NCBI GenBank assembly: GCA_014526335.1
Contig: JACTAT010000027.1
Coordinates: 693,627-757,626 of the forward strand
Reading direction: 5' to 3'
Source: Chrysaora quinquecirrha
Taxonomy: Eukaryota; Cnidaria; Scyphozoa; Semaeostomeae; Pelagiidae
Length of the DNA stretch: 64,000 nucleotides
Shown: positions 21,101 through 27,407 of the stretch, piece by piece
Numbering within the stretch: position 1 is the first letter of the stretch
How the letters are laid out: each line of letters begins with the position of its first letter
Made by a program: the position numbers and the translations under genes
Notes under the pieces: generated by a model
Databases searched by the model: none
What the model saw: only the letters and a program-made list of their open reading frames with translations
Told to the model about the DNA's origin: nothing

Positions 21101-21244
21101 TTACCAGTTTGTAAAATAAAACTAAGAATGAACAAAAAGAATTTCAAAGCTCAGGGCAGACTCACCCAAACGGCTGTTGCACAACTTCAAAATAACAGCG
21201 ACAATAAATAAAATCTTAAAACTTCCAAATTTGACATATTTCAT
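1229..21244 (-). CDS. Eph-type receptor tyrosine kinase, 3' end off the left edge
   Basis: Minus-strand gene. Coding exons in transcription order: 21166-21244, 17765-17835, 16363-16990, 14539-14697, 13386-13679, 11790-11980, 10642-10732, (transmembrane exon not found), 9516-9555, 8457-8624, 7130-7240, 4474-4655, 3084-3209, 2001-2071, 1229-1269. All junctions are GT-AG and phases chain on each side of the missing exon. Domain order is signal peptide, ephrin-binding domain, Cys-rich region, two fibronectin III domains, juxtamembrane segment and tyrosine kinase, the diagnostic Eph order. Eph receptors bind membrane-anchored ephrins and signal at cell contacts. Kinase motifs seen: GEGQFG loop, VAVK lysine, HRDLACRN catalytic loop, DLG in place of DFG, and PVKWMA typical of tyrosine kinases. 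The rest of the C-lobe and any SAM domain lie beyond position 1. The Eph assignment is firm; orthology to a particular Eph cannot be judged. Confidence 0.9.
1331..1950. mobile_element. MITE, about 620 bp, TACCG...CGGTA ends
   Basis: Left end TACCGGGTTAGCTCGATTAAG, right end the reverse complement of TACCGTATTTCCTTGTTTAAG; both continue into AAGCGCC. It lies in the intron between kinase exons 5 and 6. Partial relatives of its interior are at about 39955-40340 and 51170-51300. Confidence 0.65.
2001..2071 (-). CDS. Eph-like gene, kinase exon 5: activation segment end
   Basis: Reads [20 protein letters not shown] then KSDV, the P+1 loop and APE-like (AYES) motif that specifies a tyrosine kinase. 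Donor GT|GTAAGC; the split Val codon is completed by the next exon. Confidence 0.88.
2161..2400 (+). mobile_element. tRNA-derived SINE, copy 1
   Basis: Contains an A-box-like TAGCTGAGTGG followed by a B-box-like AGTTCGAATCC, the spacing of a tRNA-type Pol III promoter. A second copy with the same body, starting GGGAGGAGAGCC, is at 63764-64000. The head does not fold as a clean tRNA, so it is called a SINE rather than a tRNA gene. Confidence 0.6.
2631..3042. mobile_element. MITE with 24-bp inverted ends
   Basis: Ends are TTACTCTTAGGTGCCAAATA and its reverse complement, both continuing into AACG. The interior is rich in runs of G (poly-G up to 11) and AATAAACGGGGG-like words. It lies 41 bp from the catalytic-loop exon of the kinase. 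Confidence 0.75.
3084..3209 (-). CDS. Eph-like gene, kinase exon 4: catalytic loop
   Basis: Reads [20 protein letters not shown] then [30 protein letters not shown] contains the catalytic Asp and the tyrosine-kinase-type AxRN (here CRN). The metal-binding motif is DLG, not the usual DFG, a substitution tolerated in some active kinases. The YKR after DTDVV gives a candidate activation-loop tyrosine. A 5S-derived SINE starts about 20 bp upstream of this acceptor. Confidence 0.9.
3228..3490 (+). mobile_element. 5S rRNA-derived SINE, copy 1
   Basis: The head matches the 5S internal promoter: GAAGTTAAGCTTGGTC (A box), then GGTTAGCATCTGGATGGGTG (intermediate element and C box). This is followed by a SINE body with CCTTCGGAAGGGACGTTAAA and an (AAC)n tail. 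5S-headed elements are known as SINE3. A second copy is at 8048-8305. Confidence 0.8.
3675..3800 (-). mobile_element. tRNA-like SINE head fragment
   Basis: On the minus strand, CTTAGTGAAGTGG (A-box-like) is followed about 40 nt later by a perfect B box, GGTTCGAATCC. The middle, CTGGCTTGTTGTCCAG, folds as an anticodon-arm-like hairpin. No acceptor stem pairs across it, so a functional tRNA is unlikely. Confidence 0.45.
4077..4388. repeat. Foldback satellite, small copy
   Basis: Units of GTACAGTGGAGGGATATCAT run forward from the left edge for ~70 bp, then in reverse orientation to the right edge. Both outer ends carry the same leader: GGTAATGCTTGTGCGG at left and, on the minus strand, GGTAATGTCTGTGCAATACA at right. 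The result is a palindromic array element with leaders facing inward. Confidence 0.75.
4474..4655 (-). CDS. Eph-like gene, kinase exon 3: hinge and helix aE
   Basis: Reads [20 protein letters not shown], a hinge-to-aD segment, then ...[24 protein letters not shown], helix aE. It ends in phase 0 directly before the catalytic loop exon. The insert between aD and aE ([17 protein letters not shown]) is slightly long. Just downstream of its start, between this exon and kinase exon 2, lie the two 7SL RNA copies. Confidence 0.9.
4697..4995 (-). ncRNA. SRP RNA (7SL RNA) gene, apparently full length
   Basis: About 299 nt on the minus strand, the same length as vertebrate 7SL. It starts GCCGGGTGTTGTGGCGTGC, followed by CCTGTAATCCAGCTG and TTGGAGGCTTGA, the Alu-domain core that binds SRP9/14. 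The middle has CGATCGGACGTCCGCGCTAA. Helix 8, the SRP54 site, is intact at 4788-4811: GGCCCAGG, the GGAAAC tetraloop, then AGCAGG. It continues with CAGTATTGGGATAGCG and TGTGAATAGGCTAC and ends in TTTTT, a Pol III terminator. SRP RNA scaffolds the particle that docks ribosomes at the endoplasmic reticulum. The gene lies in a kinase intron, in the same orientation as the host gene. Whether this copy is expressed is unknown, but every hallmark is preserved. Confidence 0.9.
4996..5150. promoter_or_regulatory. Shared divergent upstream region of two 7SL copies
   Basis: A 155-bp spacer separates the two 7SL 5' ends, which point away from each other. Both sides hold the same word, ACCTGTTRGRCAAGAATG: 5106-5123 upstream of the plus copy (-45 to -28) and 5022-5039 upstream of the minus copy (-44 to -27). 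A related TTGAATT precedes each. Conserved spacing suggests a Pol III upstream element comparable in place to a PSE/TATA module. Function is inferred. Confidence 0.65.
5151..5253 (+). pseudogene. 7SL RNA second copy, Alu-domain half
   Basis: The first 57 nt are identical to the full-length copy on the other strand. The next section, to the shared CGCGCTAAGCCA, is 17 nt shorter. The copy then stops where the satellite array begins. It keeps its upstream element, so it could still be transcribed, but the RNA would run into the array. Confidence 0.8.
5254..6800. repeat. Satellite array splitting a 7SL copy
   Basis: Opens with the leader GGGTAATGTATGTGCAGTAC and then alternates a 22-bp unit (GTACAGTGGAGGGATATCAT + CA) with a 19-bp unit (GTACAGTGGAGGATRTTCA) for 1.5 kb. 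Open frames in all phases encode repeats such as [10 protein letters not shown] and are not genes. The same array family occurs at 4077-4388 and 27694-28256. Confidence 0.9.
6801..6985 (+). pseudogene. 7SL RNA second copy, S-domain half
   Basis: Resumes at CAGACGTCCACATGGTTAC and matches the full-length copy with only a handful of substitutions to the TTTTT at 6981-6985. Helix 8 words GGCCCAGG, GGAAAC and AGCAGG are unchanged. Together with 5151-5253 it forms one 7SL copy interrupted near nt 103 of the RNA. Confidence 0.85.
7130..7240 (-). CDS. Eph-like gene, kinase exon 2: helix aC
   Basis: Reads [20 protein letters not shown] then [18 protein letters not shown]. The Glu in [11 protein letters not shown] is the aC glutamate that pairs with the ATP-binding lysine, and [11 protein letters not shown] is the usual b4 strand. 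The donor is GTACCC, weaker than its neighbours, but phase requires it. Confidence 0.85.
7337..7830 (+). mobile_element. tRNA-like SINE, interrupted by a 313-bp insertion
   Basis: The left part (GGCGTCGTGGCCTAATCCAG... GGTCTTGATTAGTTAA, to 7448) and right part (TTAACCTACTATTGAGATCC, from 7762) together match the unbroken SINEs at 55617-55790 and 59697-59865. The insertion 7449-7761 is flanked by TTAA on both sides, as for TTAA-specific transposons, though no clear terminal repeats are seen. Part of the insert resembles 9880-10040. Confidence 0.5.
8048..8305 (+). mobile_element. 5S rRNA-derived SINE, copy 2
   Basis: Same element as 3228-3490: a 5S-type head with GTTAAGCTTGGTCGTGTGAG and GGTTAGCATCCGGATAGGTG, then CCTTCGGAAGGGACGTTAAA and an (AAC)n tail. 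The C-box-like part is more diverged here (GGATAGGTG). Confidence 0.75.
8457..8624 (-). CDS. Eph-like gene, kinase exon 1: ATP-binding loop
   Basis: Reads [19 protein letters not shown], then [15 protein letters not shown] and [10 protein letters not shown]. The GEGQFG glycine loop and the AVK lysine that anchors ATP are intact. The residues before the loop resemble the juxtamembrane-to-kinase boundary of receptor tyrosine kinases. Donor GTAAAC. Confidence 0.9.
8640..9470. repeat. Long (ATC)n microsatellite with (GTC)n blocks
   Basis: About 800 bp of CAT/ATC triplets with interspersed TCG runs and TTATC variants, in the intron between the juxtamembrane exon and kinase exon 1. It produces long Met/Ile-only and Ile-rich open frames on both strands that are artefacts. 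Internal blocks such as the CGTCGTCGTCATCATCATTA segment recur, showing higher-order duplication. Confidence 0.9.
9516..9555 (-). CDS. Eph-like gene, juxtamembrane exon
   Basis: A 40-bp exon between a TTTGTAG acceptor and a GTGAAT donor. It reads [13 protein letters not shown] plus one base, which joins AA of the kinase exon to give Glu. The acidic stretch before [10 protein letters not shown] is where Eph receptors carry their juxtamembrane segment. The exon is short, so it is supported mainly by phase and position. Confidence 0.5.
9880..10045. repeat. Dispersed repeat shared with 7480-7700
   Basis: Shares AATGACAGAACACAGGCCATC-like and GGCTCAACAGCTTTGAG words with the 7.5-7.7 kb insertion. 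Class unknown. The expected transmembrane exon of the Eph-like gene should lie between 9556 and 10641 but is not evident here. Confidence 0.4.
10051..10542. mobile_element. MITE, GCAAC class, TA target site
   Basis: TA-flanked inverted ends CACGCAGTTTTTTTATAAGC and its exact reverse complement. The interior repeats AGTTGCTTA at least six times. A second member is at 39040-39371. Confidence 0.85.
10642..10732 (-). CDS. Eph-like gene, exon 7: end of fibronectin type III domain 2
   Basis: A 91-bp exon reading [14 protein letters not shown] then [16 protein letters not shown]. 'VKNSVGVS' is the classic F-G region of a fibronectin III domain and joins LPCM of the previous exon in phase 0. An in-frame stop lies directly before the acceptor, so the exon limit is forced. 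It ends one base into a codon; the next coding exon (transmembrane) was not found. Confidence 0.7.
10840..11750. repeat. Minisatellite, ~20-bp unit GAATGAAGAATTAGCT
   Basis: About 900 bp of imperfect units (GAATGAAGAATTAGCT with variants GGCTGAATGAAGACTGAAG and CTTAATGAAAAACTAGC). A ~125-bp higher-order block recurs several times. It ends about 40 bp from a fibronectin exon donor. Confidence 0.85.
11790..11980 (-). CDS. Eph-like gene, exon 6: fibronectin type III domain 2, first part
   Basis: Starts [10 protein letters not shown], contains LTLRWNPP and YYEVHCDGY (strands B and C) and ends KSGFLPCM at a GTAAGT donor in phase 0. The domain is completed by the next exon, so this fibronectin domain is split. 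Confidence 0.8.
11981..13070. other. Intron between fibronectin exons, little recognised
   Basis: No exon or RNA gene seen. About 12840-12990 contains CCTGGCCAAACGATCAAGCA, a word shared with dispersed repeats at 37.2-37.96, 45.36-45.54 and 51.33-51.55 kb. Confidence 0.4.
13075..13345. repeat. TCGA-rich inverted repeat region
   Basis: Dense in GTCGA/TCGAC words, with partially self-complementary halves around 13170-13200, then TACGACACGATTTGACACGA tandem words. Probably a decayed hairpin element, adjacent to the fibronectin exon donor. Confidence 0.35.
13386..13679 (-). CDS. Eph-like gene, exon 5: fibronectin type III domain 1
   Basis: Encodes [20 protein letters not shown] through [19 protein letters not shown] and [16 protein letters not shown], the complete strand order of a fibronectin III domain with its Trp and Tyr landmarks. 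Two phase-equivalent donors, after 13392 or 13386, are possible and differ by two residues. Confidence 0.85.
13810..14480. mobile_element. Two adjoining decayed MITEs (GAAC and GAAAC classes)
   Basis: 13810-14050 is the reverse of 26765-26972 (shared GCATGCTGCATTTTTA and AGCCTCAGCTTGTTCTTA) with repeated GTTCTTA. 14100-14480 is the reverse of the 26186-26545 element, with CAGTACT...TTTCTTAAATTTTTGGCC and a right end TTTTTTATAAAAAAATAC. Confidence 0.55.
14539..14697 (-). CDS. Eph-like gene, exon 4: Cys-rich (EGF-like) region
   Basis: Read from the acceptor at 14698, the exon gives CSAGYFKS...CQKCGNN...[10 protein letters not shown]...ENC: eight-residue and shorter Cys spacings ending in C-C-FYR, the usual end of the Eph Cys-rich module. 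Donor GTAAGT; phases 1 in and 1 out fit both neighbours. The reading frame differs from the longer open frame on the same strand, which is a shadow. Confidence 0.85.
14751..15125. mobile_element. Hairpin MITE, CGTCTGAC family
   Basis: Long inverted repeat with TTTTTTCGTCTGACATTCC at left and GGAGTGTCAGAAGAAAAAAG at right, then GGCGGAATTTATACC and GGTATAAATTCCGCC further in. Relatives: 30412-30893, 31030-31250, 33661-33790, 49143-49560, 54640-54965. Confidence 0.75.
15861..16334. mobile_element. MITE with CCATATAGCC inverted ends
   Basis: Left end GCTTTCCATATAGCCAAAAT, right end the reverse complement of AAGCTTTGTTTCCATATAGC; both lead into TGGCTGTACC-like words. It stops about 30 bp before the donor of the ephrin-binding exon. 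Confidence 0.6.
16363..16990 (-). CDS. Eph-like gene, exon 3: ephrin-binding domain and first Cys-rich segment
   Basis: A 628-bp exon, the largest of the gene. It runs from [12 protein letters not shown] through [12 protein letters not shown] to [18 protein letters not shown]. The segment 'AFRDLGICG' corresponds to the conserved 'AFQDVGAC' strand of the Eph ligand-binding fold, and the final Cys/Gly pattern starts the tumour-necrosis-receptor/EGF-like region. The exon begins in phase 0 and ends one base into a codon. Confidence 0.9.
17025..17260. repeat. Short tandem repeat, ~58-bp unit
   Basis: Three units built around ACGAGGCTGGACGAAGCATT and ACGTGGTGGTATAA in the intron just upstream of the ephrin-binding exon. 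Confidence 0.55.
17765..17835 (-). CDS. Eph-like gene, exon 2: start of ephrin-binding domain
   Basis: Encodes a short segment with FSNWHSVKN, ending GVGPK at a GTAAGA donor. It continues in phase 0 into [12 protein letters not shown] of the next exon, matching the first strands of the Eph ligand-binding domain. The acceptor is preceded by a strong pyrimidine tract. Confidence 0.8.
17926..18200 (+). mobile_element. tRNA-derived SINE (GTATAAATGG family), plus copy
   Basis: A box TGGCGCAGTGG and B box TGTTCGAGCC at tRNA spacing, followed by TGTTGCAGAGATAACAACCT and GTATAAATGGTTACCTGGTC. Other copies in minus orientation: 40580-41999 (with internal amplification) and 58608-58862. Confidence 0.8.
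18200..18835. other. Intron, nothing recognised
   Basis: A short (TA)n run at about 18206-18220 and a poly-G/C patch near 18310. No exon, RNA or full repeat seen. Confidence 0.3.
18838..19016. mobile_element. Short MITE, GAAAC class
   Basis: Ends TA-CACGGTTTTTTATATAAG and GGTTTCTTTAAAAAAAAAGTG-TA, with internal AAGTTTCTTGAATTTT. At ~180 bp it is the shortest member of the superfamily here. Confidence 0.6.
19345..19700. mobile_element. Hairpin element with CCTCGTTTTCA / TGCCTC ends
   Basis: Inverted arms include GCCTCTAGTCCTTACAATG and CATTGTAAGGACTAGAGGC, and GATTCGAATTTATCACC-type outer parts. Related fragment at 570-730. Confidence 0.55.
20470..20740. mobile_element. MITE fragment, GAATA class
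   Basis: Left end TA-CACACTTTTTTATAAGAA, then repeated ATTATTCTTAA and AATATTCTTAAATTATTCTT. The right terminus was not found. Confidence 0.5.
20745..21043. mobile_element. MITE, GAAC class, TA target site
   Basis: TA-flanked CACGTTTTTTTTTAAAAGAA and TTCTTATAAAAAAAACGTG. The interior repeats TGTTCTTA seven or more times (e.g. ATGTTCTTAACATGTTCTTA). It lies about 120 bp downstream of the signal-peptide exon donor. Confidence 0.8.
21166..21244 (-). CDS. Eph-like gene, exon 1: start codon and signal peptide
   Basis: ATG at 21244-21242 opens a 26-codon exon with a basic start ([10 protein letters not shown]) followed by a hydrophobic run ([11 protein letters not shown]), a typical signal peptide. 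It ends at a GTGAGT donor after one base of a codon (G). The next exon starts with AG, restoring a Glu codon, so phase supports the link over a 3.3-kb intron full of MITEs. It could belong to another secreted protein, but no other minus-strand gene follows. Confidence 0.7.
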
Positions 21245-22199
21245 CTTTGCTGTTAACTCTCAGATAATACAAACAGTTAAAATTTAACTAACGATATATT
21301 TCTGGCTCCAATAAACTCATAACGTCGTAAACCTTTCGCTTTTGTGAAAACTTAATTTTGCAAGGCAAAGAGAAAGCAAGTACGGTAGGATGAGAATGTA
21401 CTTCCTCATTTGGAATCTGATCTTTCATTCCCATTGTTTTATCGGTCTGCCATTGTGCAATAAAAGTAACAAAAGCTTCAAACCAGACAAAAGGGATCAT
21501 ATTTCTGAACGGTGACGAAGGGGCACTATTGCAGCCTCCTCCGCAGGGGGAAACAAAAGACAAAAGACAACCTCTCTTCATCCCACGCCAAACCAAGCTT
21601 CTGGGACGTGCGATGCAAAGAGGTTCAAAGTCATGAAGGCAATTACCCTGCATCTATCCACCCAACAGTCAGTGAAACAGCGGAATAGGCATACTGCTAA
21701 AGTTTGCATGCAAAATGCGCATTATGAATCATTTCAACAGCCGCCCCATTCTCAAATGCCAGACGCGTTTCATCGAACAAGAATCGAACAGGGGTTTATT
21801 GCGTAGGATGCAAAAGTGATAATAACATGAAAAGATTGAGGGGGCTGGATTCCACCCCATTTTCCCGCTAGGATTAGGGTTGCGATCTCGATTATCTGCA
21901 CTTCAATTGAATTCATTTCTGTGCAATTCAATTCAACAGTGATACGTACATACATGTCAATGCAATCTCGATTATCTGCAATTCAATTCGATAGCGATAC
22001 ACTTTTATTTGAACTACAATCAATACACACATAAGGCTAACGCTACATAATGTGAGCTTAGCCTTAGATTTTTGTATTAGACTTGTTCCAGCAACTATAG
22101 ACCTATTCCATGATTCGTAGGGTTCACTGCCTTTGCTTTAAGTCACTAAAATACAAAATCAGGTTTATTTGTTGTTAATGGTGGCAACTCAAACAACTA
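21245..22199. other. 5' flank of the Eph-like gene
   Basis: Divergent intergenic region towards the calmodulin-like gene. Contains CTCGATTATCTGCAATTCAATT-like tandem pieces at 21890-22000. No clear core promoter is readable by eye. Confidence 0.35.
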
Positions 22200-22593
22200 C
22201 ACGCTTTTTTTATAAGGAACCACTTTATAAGGAACCTACATGTAGAAGGCCCGAAGTTTTAAAGAACTTATACTACTAAAGAGAAAATCATTGAGGAACT
22301 TTTGAACGTTGAATACTTTTATCACTGCAAATAATCAAGAATTAGAAAGCCGGTTCCATTCATTTGCAGTCGAAAATCACATAAATTGTACGTTAAGCAT
22401 GTATCCAATGTTTCTTTGAGTAGTCTCGAGCTTTGCTCACATGCAAATGTCTCTCTTTTATTGTTAAGACCACTGTATGTGCAGTTAAAATTAAGGAACT
22501 ATTAAGGAACTTTTGGAACTACAATTGCCCCAAAAGAGGTCCAAAAATAAGGAACTAGGCCTTGAGGTAGGTTCCTTATAAAAAAAAAGCGTG
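22200..22593 (+). mobile_element. MITE, GGAAC class, full length
   Basis: TA-CACGCTTTTTTTATAAGGAA ... TTCCTTATAAAAAAAAAGCGTG-TA with AAGGAACT repeats inside. Close relative of 720-1130 and 25681-26080. Confidence 0.85.
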
Positions 22594-22676
22594 TATGAGC
22601 AGGAGCAGATGTGGCGTGTGGGGAATGTTTACTAGACTCACTATTACAGTCCTTGTTGCTCTTTAATTGGATAGGC

Positions 22677-22760
22677 GTGTCAACAACAACAACAACAACA
22701 ACAACGATAACAACAACAATAACAACAACAGCAACAACAACAATAACAATCAAATTAAAT
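22677..22760. repeat. (AAC)n microsatellite
   Basis: CAACAACAACAACAACAAC with AAT variants, possibly the tail of a lost SINE. Confidence 0.8.
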
Positions 22761-23740
22761 GCAATGTAAGCGAAAGCATTGAAACAGGGCGAAAGATAGA
22801 TGAAGCAAGTCTACTAACTGTTTAACTAGTAAAGAAAGTGTACTCATAATGAAAGCATATCCCTCTACAAACACATGCGTCAGACCTCATAATGTGTTAT
22901 GATTCATTTCATTAATTTATTCATGACATTACATTGACATCAATCTATAGCATCGTAGCAACAATTGAACCTAACCACAAGAATAAACAAACAGCACTTC
23001 TAATTAAGTGACCCTGTTTTATGCATAGCAGCAGGTACTGCAAAGCATAGATTATAAATCTTCTATCGATCGATTTGTCTTGTTATAAATCTTGCATTTG
23101 AAGACTATTATATGCGGCTAGCCTCTTAAGCAGATGTTTTACAATAGATAAGGTTATACCTATCCATGCTCTCAGCCGCAATTCGCGACGCTCGTTGGCC
23201 GCAAAGTGCCGCAAACTTAGAACTTAGGGAGTCTTGACATGCCTTTGGTTACAAAGACTTCAGTACGGTGTAGTGTCATGTATTCAGTGCAGTGCAGTAC
23301 AGATGACATATAAGGTGCAAGAATAATAGAACACTAGAGTAGTGAGAATCCTTGGCATACAACAAAGAGAGGGACCAAATTAATGCTCTGTTACAGTCAG
23401 CTTGAACGAGAAGAGTGACAGAGCTCAATGGAAATTTCGAGCAAAAATGAACGTTGTTCGTTGTCAAAAAACCACGATATGACGTTGAAACAAGAAAAAC
23501 AAGACAACAACAACAAGAGTTAGTAGGTACAAAAAACGCGGGAAAACCAATATGAACTTGAAACCAAGACAAGACCAGGGAAGCAACGAAGCAAGCAAGT
23601 AATTTGCATTTACTAACGTAGGTCAGGAGAAGCTGTAGAATGATACGGAACTAAAACGTGCAGCTTGTACTGACTTTAGGCATGTGGCAAGCGGTACCAA
23701 CGATATTCGAATCCACGACGTGCACAGCCAGGTCAGATCT
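22761..23740. other. Intergenic, nothing recognised
   Basis: No conserved coding exon, RNA gene or full repeat seen on either strand. Open frames here have no recognisable domain. Confidence 0.3.
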
Positions 23741-23742
23741 GG

Positions 23743-24108
23743 TCTTGTCAAGTTAGGTCAGGTCAGGTCAGGTCAGGTCAGTTAAGGAAAGGTCAGTTCA
23801 GGTCAAGTCAAGTCAAGTCAGATCAAGTCAAGTCAAGTCAAGTCAGTTCAGGCAGGTCAGGTCAGGTCAGGTCAGGTCAGGGCAGGTCAGGTCAGGTCAG
23901 GTCAGGTCAAGTCAAGTCAAGTCAAGTCAAGTCAAGTCAAGTCAAGTCAAGTCAAGTCAAGTCAAGTCAAGTCAAGTCAAGAATCAAATCAAATCAAATC
24001 AAATCAAATCAAATCAAATCAAACCAAACCAAACCAAATCAAATCAAATCAAATCAAATCAAATCAAATTAAATTAAATCAAATCAAATCAAATCAAATC
24101 AACTCAGG
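23743..24108. repeat. Evolving pentanucleotide array
   Basis: Blocks of (AGGTC)n, then (AAGTC)n, then (AAATC)n with a short (AAACC)n interlude, each differing from the next by one base. Confidence 0.9.
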
Positions 24109-24435
24109 TTGTTGATTAGTGGATTCGTGAAAATTGTCGCATGTTACCTGTAATTCTTATTTTTACATTCAAATCATTCGTGCAGCATAAGTTTTGACTG
24201 CTCAGCAGCAGGTAACCTCGACGTTGCGGTGAGAAAATGCGGCTGTGGGTTGACGGTTGAAAACTAGAGTTTTTCTATGATTTGTGATTGAAGGGAATCT
24301 TAGCTGACACAGATGAGATGGCAAAGAGGATCCCACTTGAAAAGGTGGAGATTAACCAACATTGCATAAGAACTAATAACTGCTTGAATCTACTATAATA
24401 TGAAATCAATGATTGTCTCACATGGCACCTTCTAA

Positions 24436-24457
24436 ATGGCTTTTTATTCGTTAGATG
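24436..24457 (+). CDS. Possible first coding exon of the calmodulin-like gene
   Basis: ATG followed by six codons (MAFYSLD) and one G, directly before a perfect GTAAGT donor. The phase matches the first EF-hand exon at 27408, whose first two bases would complete Asp. Such a short N-terminus is unusual and the segment has no homology signal, so this is a weak candidate. Confidence 0.25.
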
Positions 24458-24838
24458 GTAAGTCACCTATAGAATATAATGCTAGAATATTTTTCAATGG
24501 TAGAACACGTTCGATTGGCTGCAGAGTAATTAGAAAAATCTGTTCAAATTCAGTTAAAGTAAAGCTGTGTTGTATGAGCCGAGAGAAGGTTAGCATCTCC
24601 CTCGATAAGGACGAGAAAGGACCCAGGTCCTTTAACAACACACATACGGTTAAGGCTATTTCGAGCCTAAACTCCTCGGGCCAGAGCCCATCCAGTTTCT
24701 CTCGTATACATGAGGTCTTGGAGGTTTACTTTCATATAATTTTATCATGACCCAATTTTGTGGAAAAATTTGTGACCCAGGAATATCGAACTGATCTCCC
24801 CTTATGTGATGGTGTTTAGTGTTTCACCTTGGCCAAAC

Positions 24839-25387
24839 ACTCTTTTTTATAAGAAACCCATTTATAAGAAACTCAGCACTTAGATCAATATTGGTTAAGA
24901 AACTTTCAGTACTCGACCAAAAATGGTAAGAAACTTGCAGGTTTCAAGAATCTTTAGAATGAGAAATAAAGCATCGAAAAACAAGCTTCTGTTGCACCAT
25001 AAGTGTCATATTTTTACAGAAAAAACAGCTGATGTAAACGTGAATTGTATTGCTTCTTCTAGTTGTAGAATTTAAGTGTCAATTACCTGCTTTGGCACTT
25101 GAAAATTTTGATTCTAAGAAACTGCTAAGAAACTTTCACTACCAAATTTGTCCCAAAATCATTGATTATTTGCATTGACAAAAACTTGCAACATTGAAAA
25201 ATTCCTCAGTGATTTGTCGAAGAAATGATTTATTGCGTTCAAAACACGGGAAATAAAAGAAAATTTTTCGTTGTCTGAGGTGAAAAGTTTCCTACGTCAA
25301 TAATTTCCAGTACTGGAGTTTCTTAAATTTTTGGCCATAAGAGAGTCTAGGTTTCTTGCAAAGGGTTTCTTATAAAAAAATACATGT
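24839..25387. mobile_element. MITE, GAAAC class
   Basis: Left TTTTTTATAAGAAACCCATT, right GGTTTCTTATAAAAAAATAC. The interior repeats TAAGAAACTTTCAGTACT and TAAGAAACTGCTAAGAAACT. The family also includes 26186-26545. Confidence 0.7.
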
Positions 25388-25680
25388 ACGTGATTACACA
25401 TAGCATTAAATTTGTATACACTATTTGCGGTCTTTGGTTTCTAAAGCAAAACAGTTTCAACAGAATTTGAATGGCTTGCTAATGGAATTATATATGGTAT
25501 TGAAACAAGTGATAGATGGAGAAAATATATTCGGTCTTATCAAGGCTGCTTCTAATTCACAGAAGAATAACCATTATAAAACACCCGTTTTTTGCACAAT
25601 TTAATTTGGACGTCATATACAGCACCAGTAATGTTGTAAAACACGACTTGAATTTGCTATCTTGCCATAAAACACAATTA

Positions 25681-26080
25681 CACGCTTTTTTATAAGGGAC
25701 CACTTTATAAGGAACCTACATGTAGAAGGCCCGAGAATTTAAAGAACTTATACTACTAAAGAGAAAATCATTTAGGAACTTTTGAATGTTGGATATTTTT
25801 TTCACTGCAAATAATCAAGCAGTAGAAAGCCGGTGCCATTCATTTGCAGTCGAAAATCACATAAATTGTACGTTAAGCATGTATCAAATGGTTCCCTGAG
25901 CAGTCCCGGGCTTTGCTCACGTGCAAGTGTCTCTCTATTATTGTTAAGACCACTGTATGTGCAGTTAATATTAAGGAACTATTAAGGAACTTTTGGAACT
26001 ACAATTGCCTCAAAAGAGGCCCAAAAATAAGGAACTTTAAGAACTAGGCCTTGAAGTAGGTTCCTTATAAAAAAAGCGTG
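25681..26080 (+). mobile_element. MITE, GGAAC class, full length
   Basis: TA-CACGCTTTTTTATAAGGGAC ... TTCCTTATAAAAAAAGCGTG-TA with internal AAGGAACTATTAAGGAACTT. Confidence 0.85.
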
Positions 26081-26185
26081 TACTCAACCAGTTACGTAAC
26101 AGATACAGGGGGATCTAAAGGCCTGGCCTGGCTAAACTAGGAGACATGTCGCGCGTGAAATTGTCGCGCCATATTTGTGTTAAAA

Positions 26186-26545
26186 AGTGCTTTTTTTATA
26201 AGAAACTCTTTATAAGAAACCCAGATTCTCGAATGGCCAAAAATTTAAGAAACCCCAGTACTGGAATTTTTGTACGTAGGAAACTTTTCACCTCAGACAG
26301 CGAAAAATTTTCTTTTATTTCCCGTGTTTATCTGCAATAAAGCATTTCTGTGACAAGCAGACAAACAGGAAACCCATATGCTTTCAAATACGATCAAAAA
26401 ATGGGTTTGGAACATCATTCAGATAGAATAACTATGTTGCCAATATGGATATTCAAGAAACTCTTAAGAAACTTTCAGTACTCAAAATCTGAAAATTTTA
26501 AGAAACTTTCAGTACTGGATCAATTTTTACCGCTTTCTTATGAAC
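26186..26545. mobile_element. MITE, GAAAC class, partial
   Basis: Begins TTTTTTTATAAGAAACTCTT and repeats TTAAGAAACTTTCAGTACT. Reverse-complement relative of 14100-14480. The right end is decayed. Confidence 0.6.
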
Positions 26546-26764
26546 CCAAAAATCAGAGAGACAACGGCGACTCGTATGAGCAGGTTCTGCACTGGTATTT
26601 ATATTTCTCGAATAAAAAACTTTATTAATGTAATTGTGAAAGTGTTGAGAATAAGATGAAATGTTTATAAAATAGCTGGTTTAATTCTTTGGATACAAAC
26701 TGTAGCATTATCAATGCATTAATTGACTTCGCGATCTCAAAGTTCCTCGACATTACAGTACACT

Positions 26765-27346
26765 GTCTTTTTTGTGAGAACAATTTCATAAGAACACGAG
26801 CCTTGATTTTGCCCAGATTTTAAGAACCAAATTAGAACAAGCTGAGGCTGGCCTTTTCATAAGTCCTAAGTATATCAGCTTAATAAGAAAGTAGGACAAT
26901 CAGACTGAACGTAAAAAGCAAGCGAACAAAGAATTAAACAAGCATGCTGCATTTTTACACAAACCTAGTACTTTATAAGGAACCTACATATAGAAGGCCC
27001 GAAAATTCGAAGAACTTGTACTACTAAAGAGAACATCGTTAAGGAACTTCTCAATGCGAATGCTTTTATCACTGCAAATAACCAAGAATAAGAAAGCCGG
27101 TTCCATTCATTTGCAGTCAAAAATCACATAAATGGTAATTTACACATATATCAAATGTTTCCTTGAGTAGTCTCAAGATTTGCTCACATGCAAGTGTCTC
27201 TCTTTTATTGTTAAGACCACTGTATGTGCAGTTAAAATTAAGGAACTATTAAGGGACGTTTTGAACTACAATTGCCTCAAAAGAGGTCCAAAAATAAGGA
27301 ACTTTAAGAACTAGGCCTTGAGGTAGGTTCCTTATAAAAAAGCGTG
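26765..27346. mobile_element. GAAC-class MITE abutted by a left-truncated GGAAC-class MITE
   Basis: 26765-26972 carries TTTTTTGTGAGAACAATTTC and CATAAGAACACGAGCC and ends ACAAACCTAGTAC. From there TTTATAAGGAACCTACAT starts a GGAAC MITE that lacks its outer left end but keeps the right end GCGTG-TA at 27342-27348. Confidence 0.6.
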
Positions 27347-27407
27347 TAACTCATTTCACTACGGGTCGAAACACTAAAACCGACTAACTGAAAATCATTG
27401 TTTCCAG

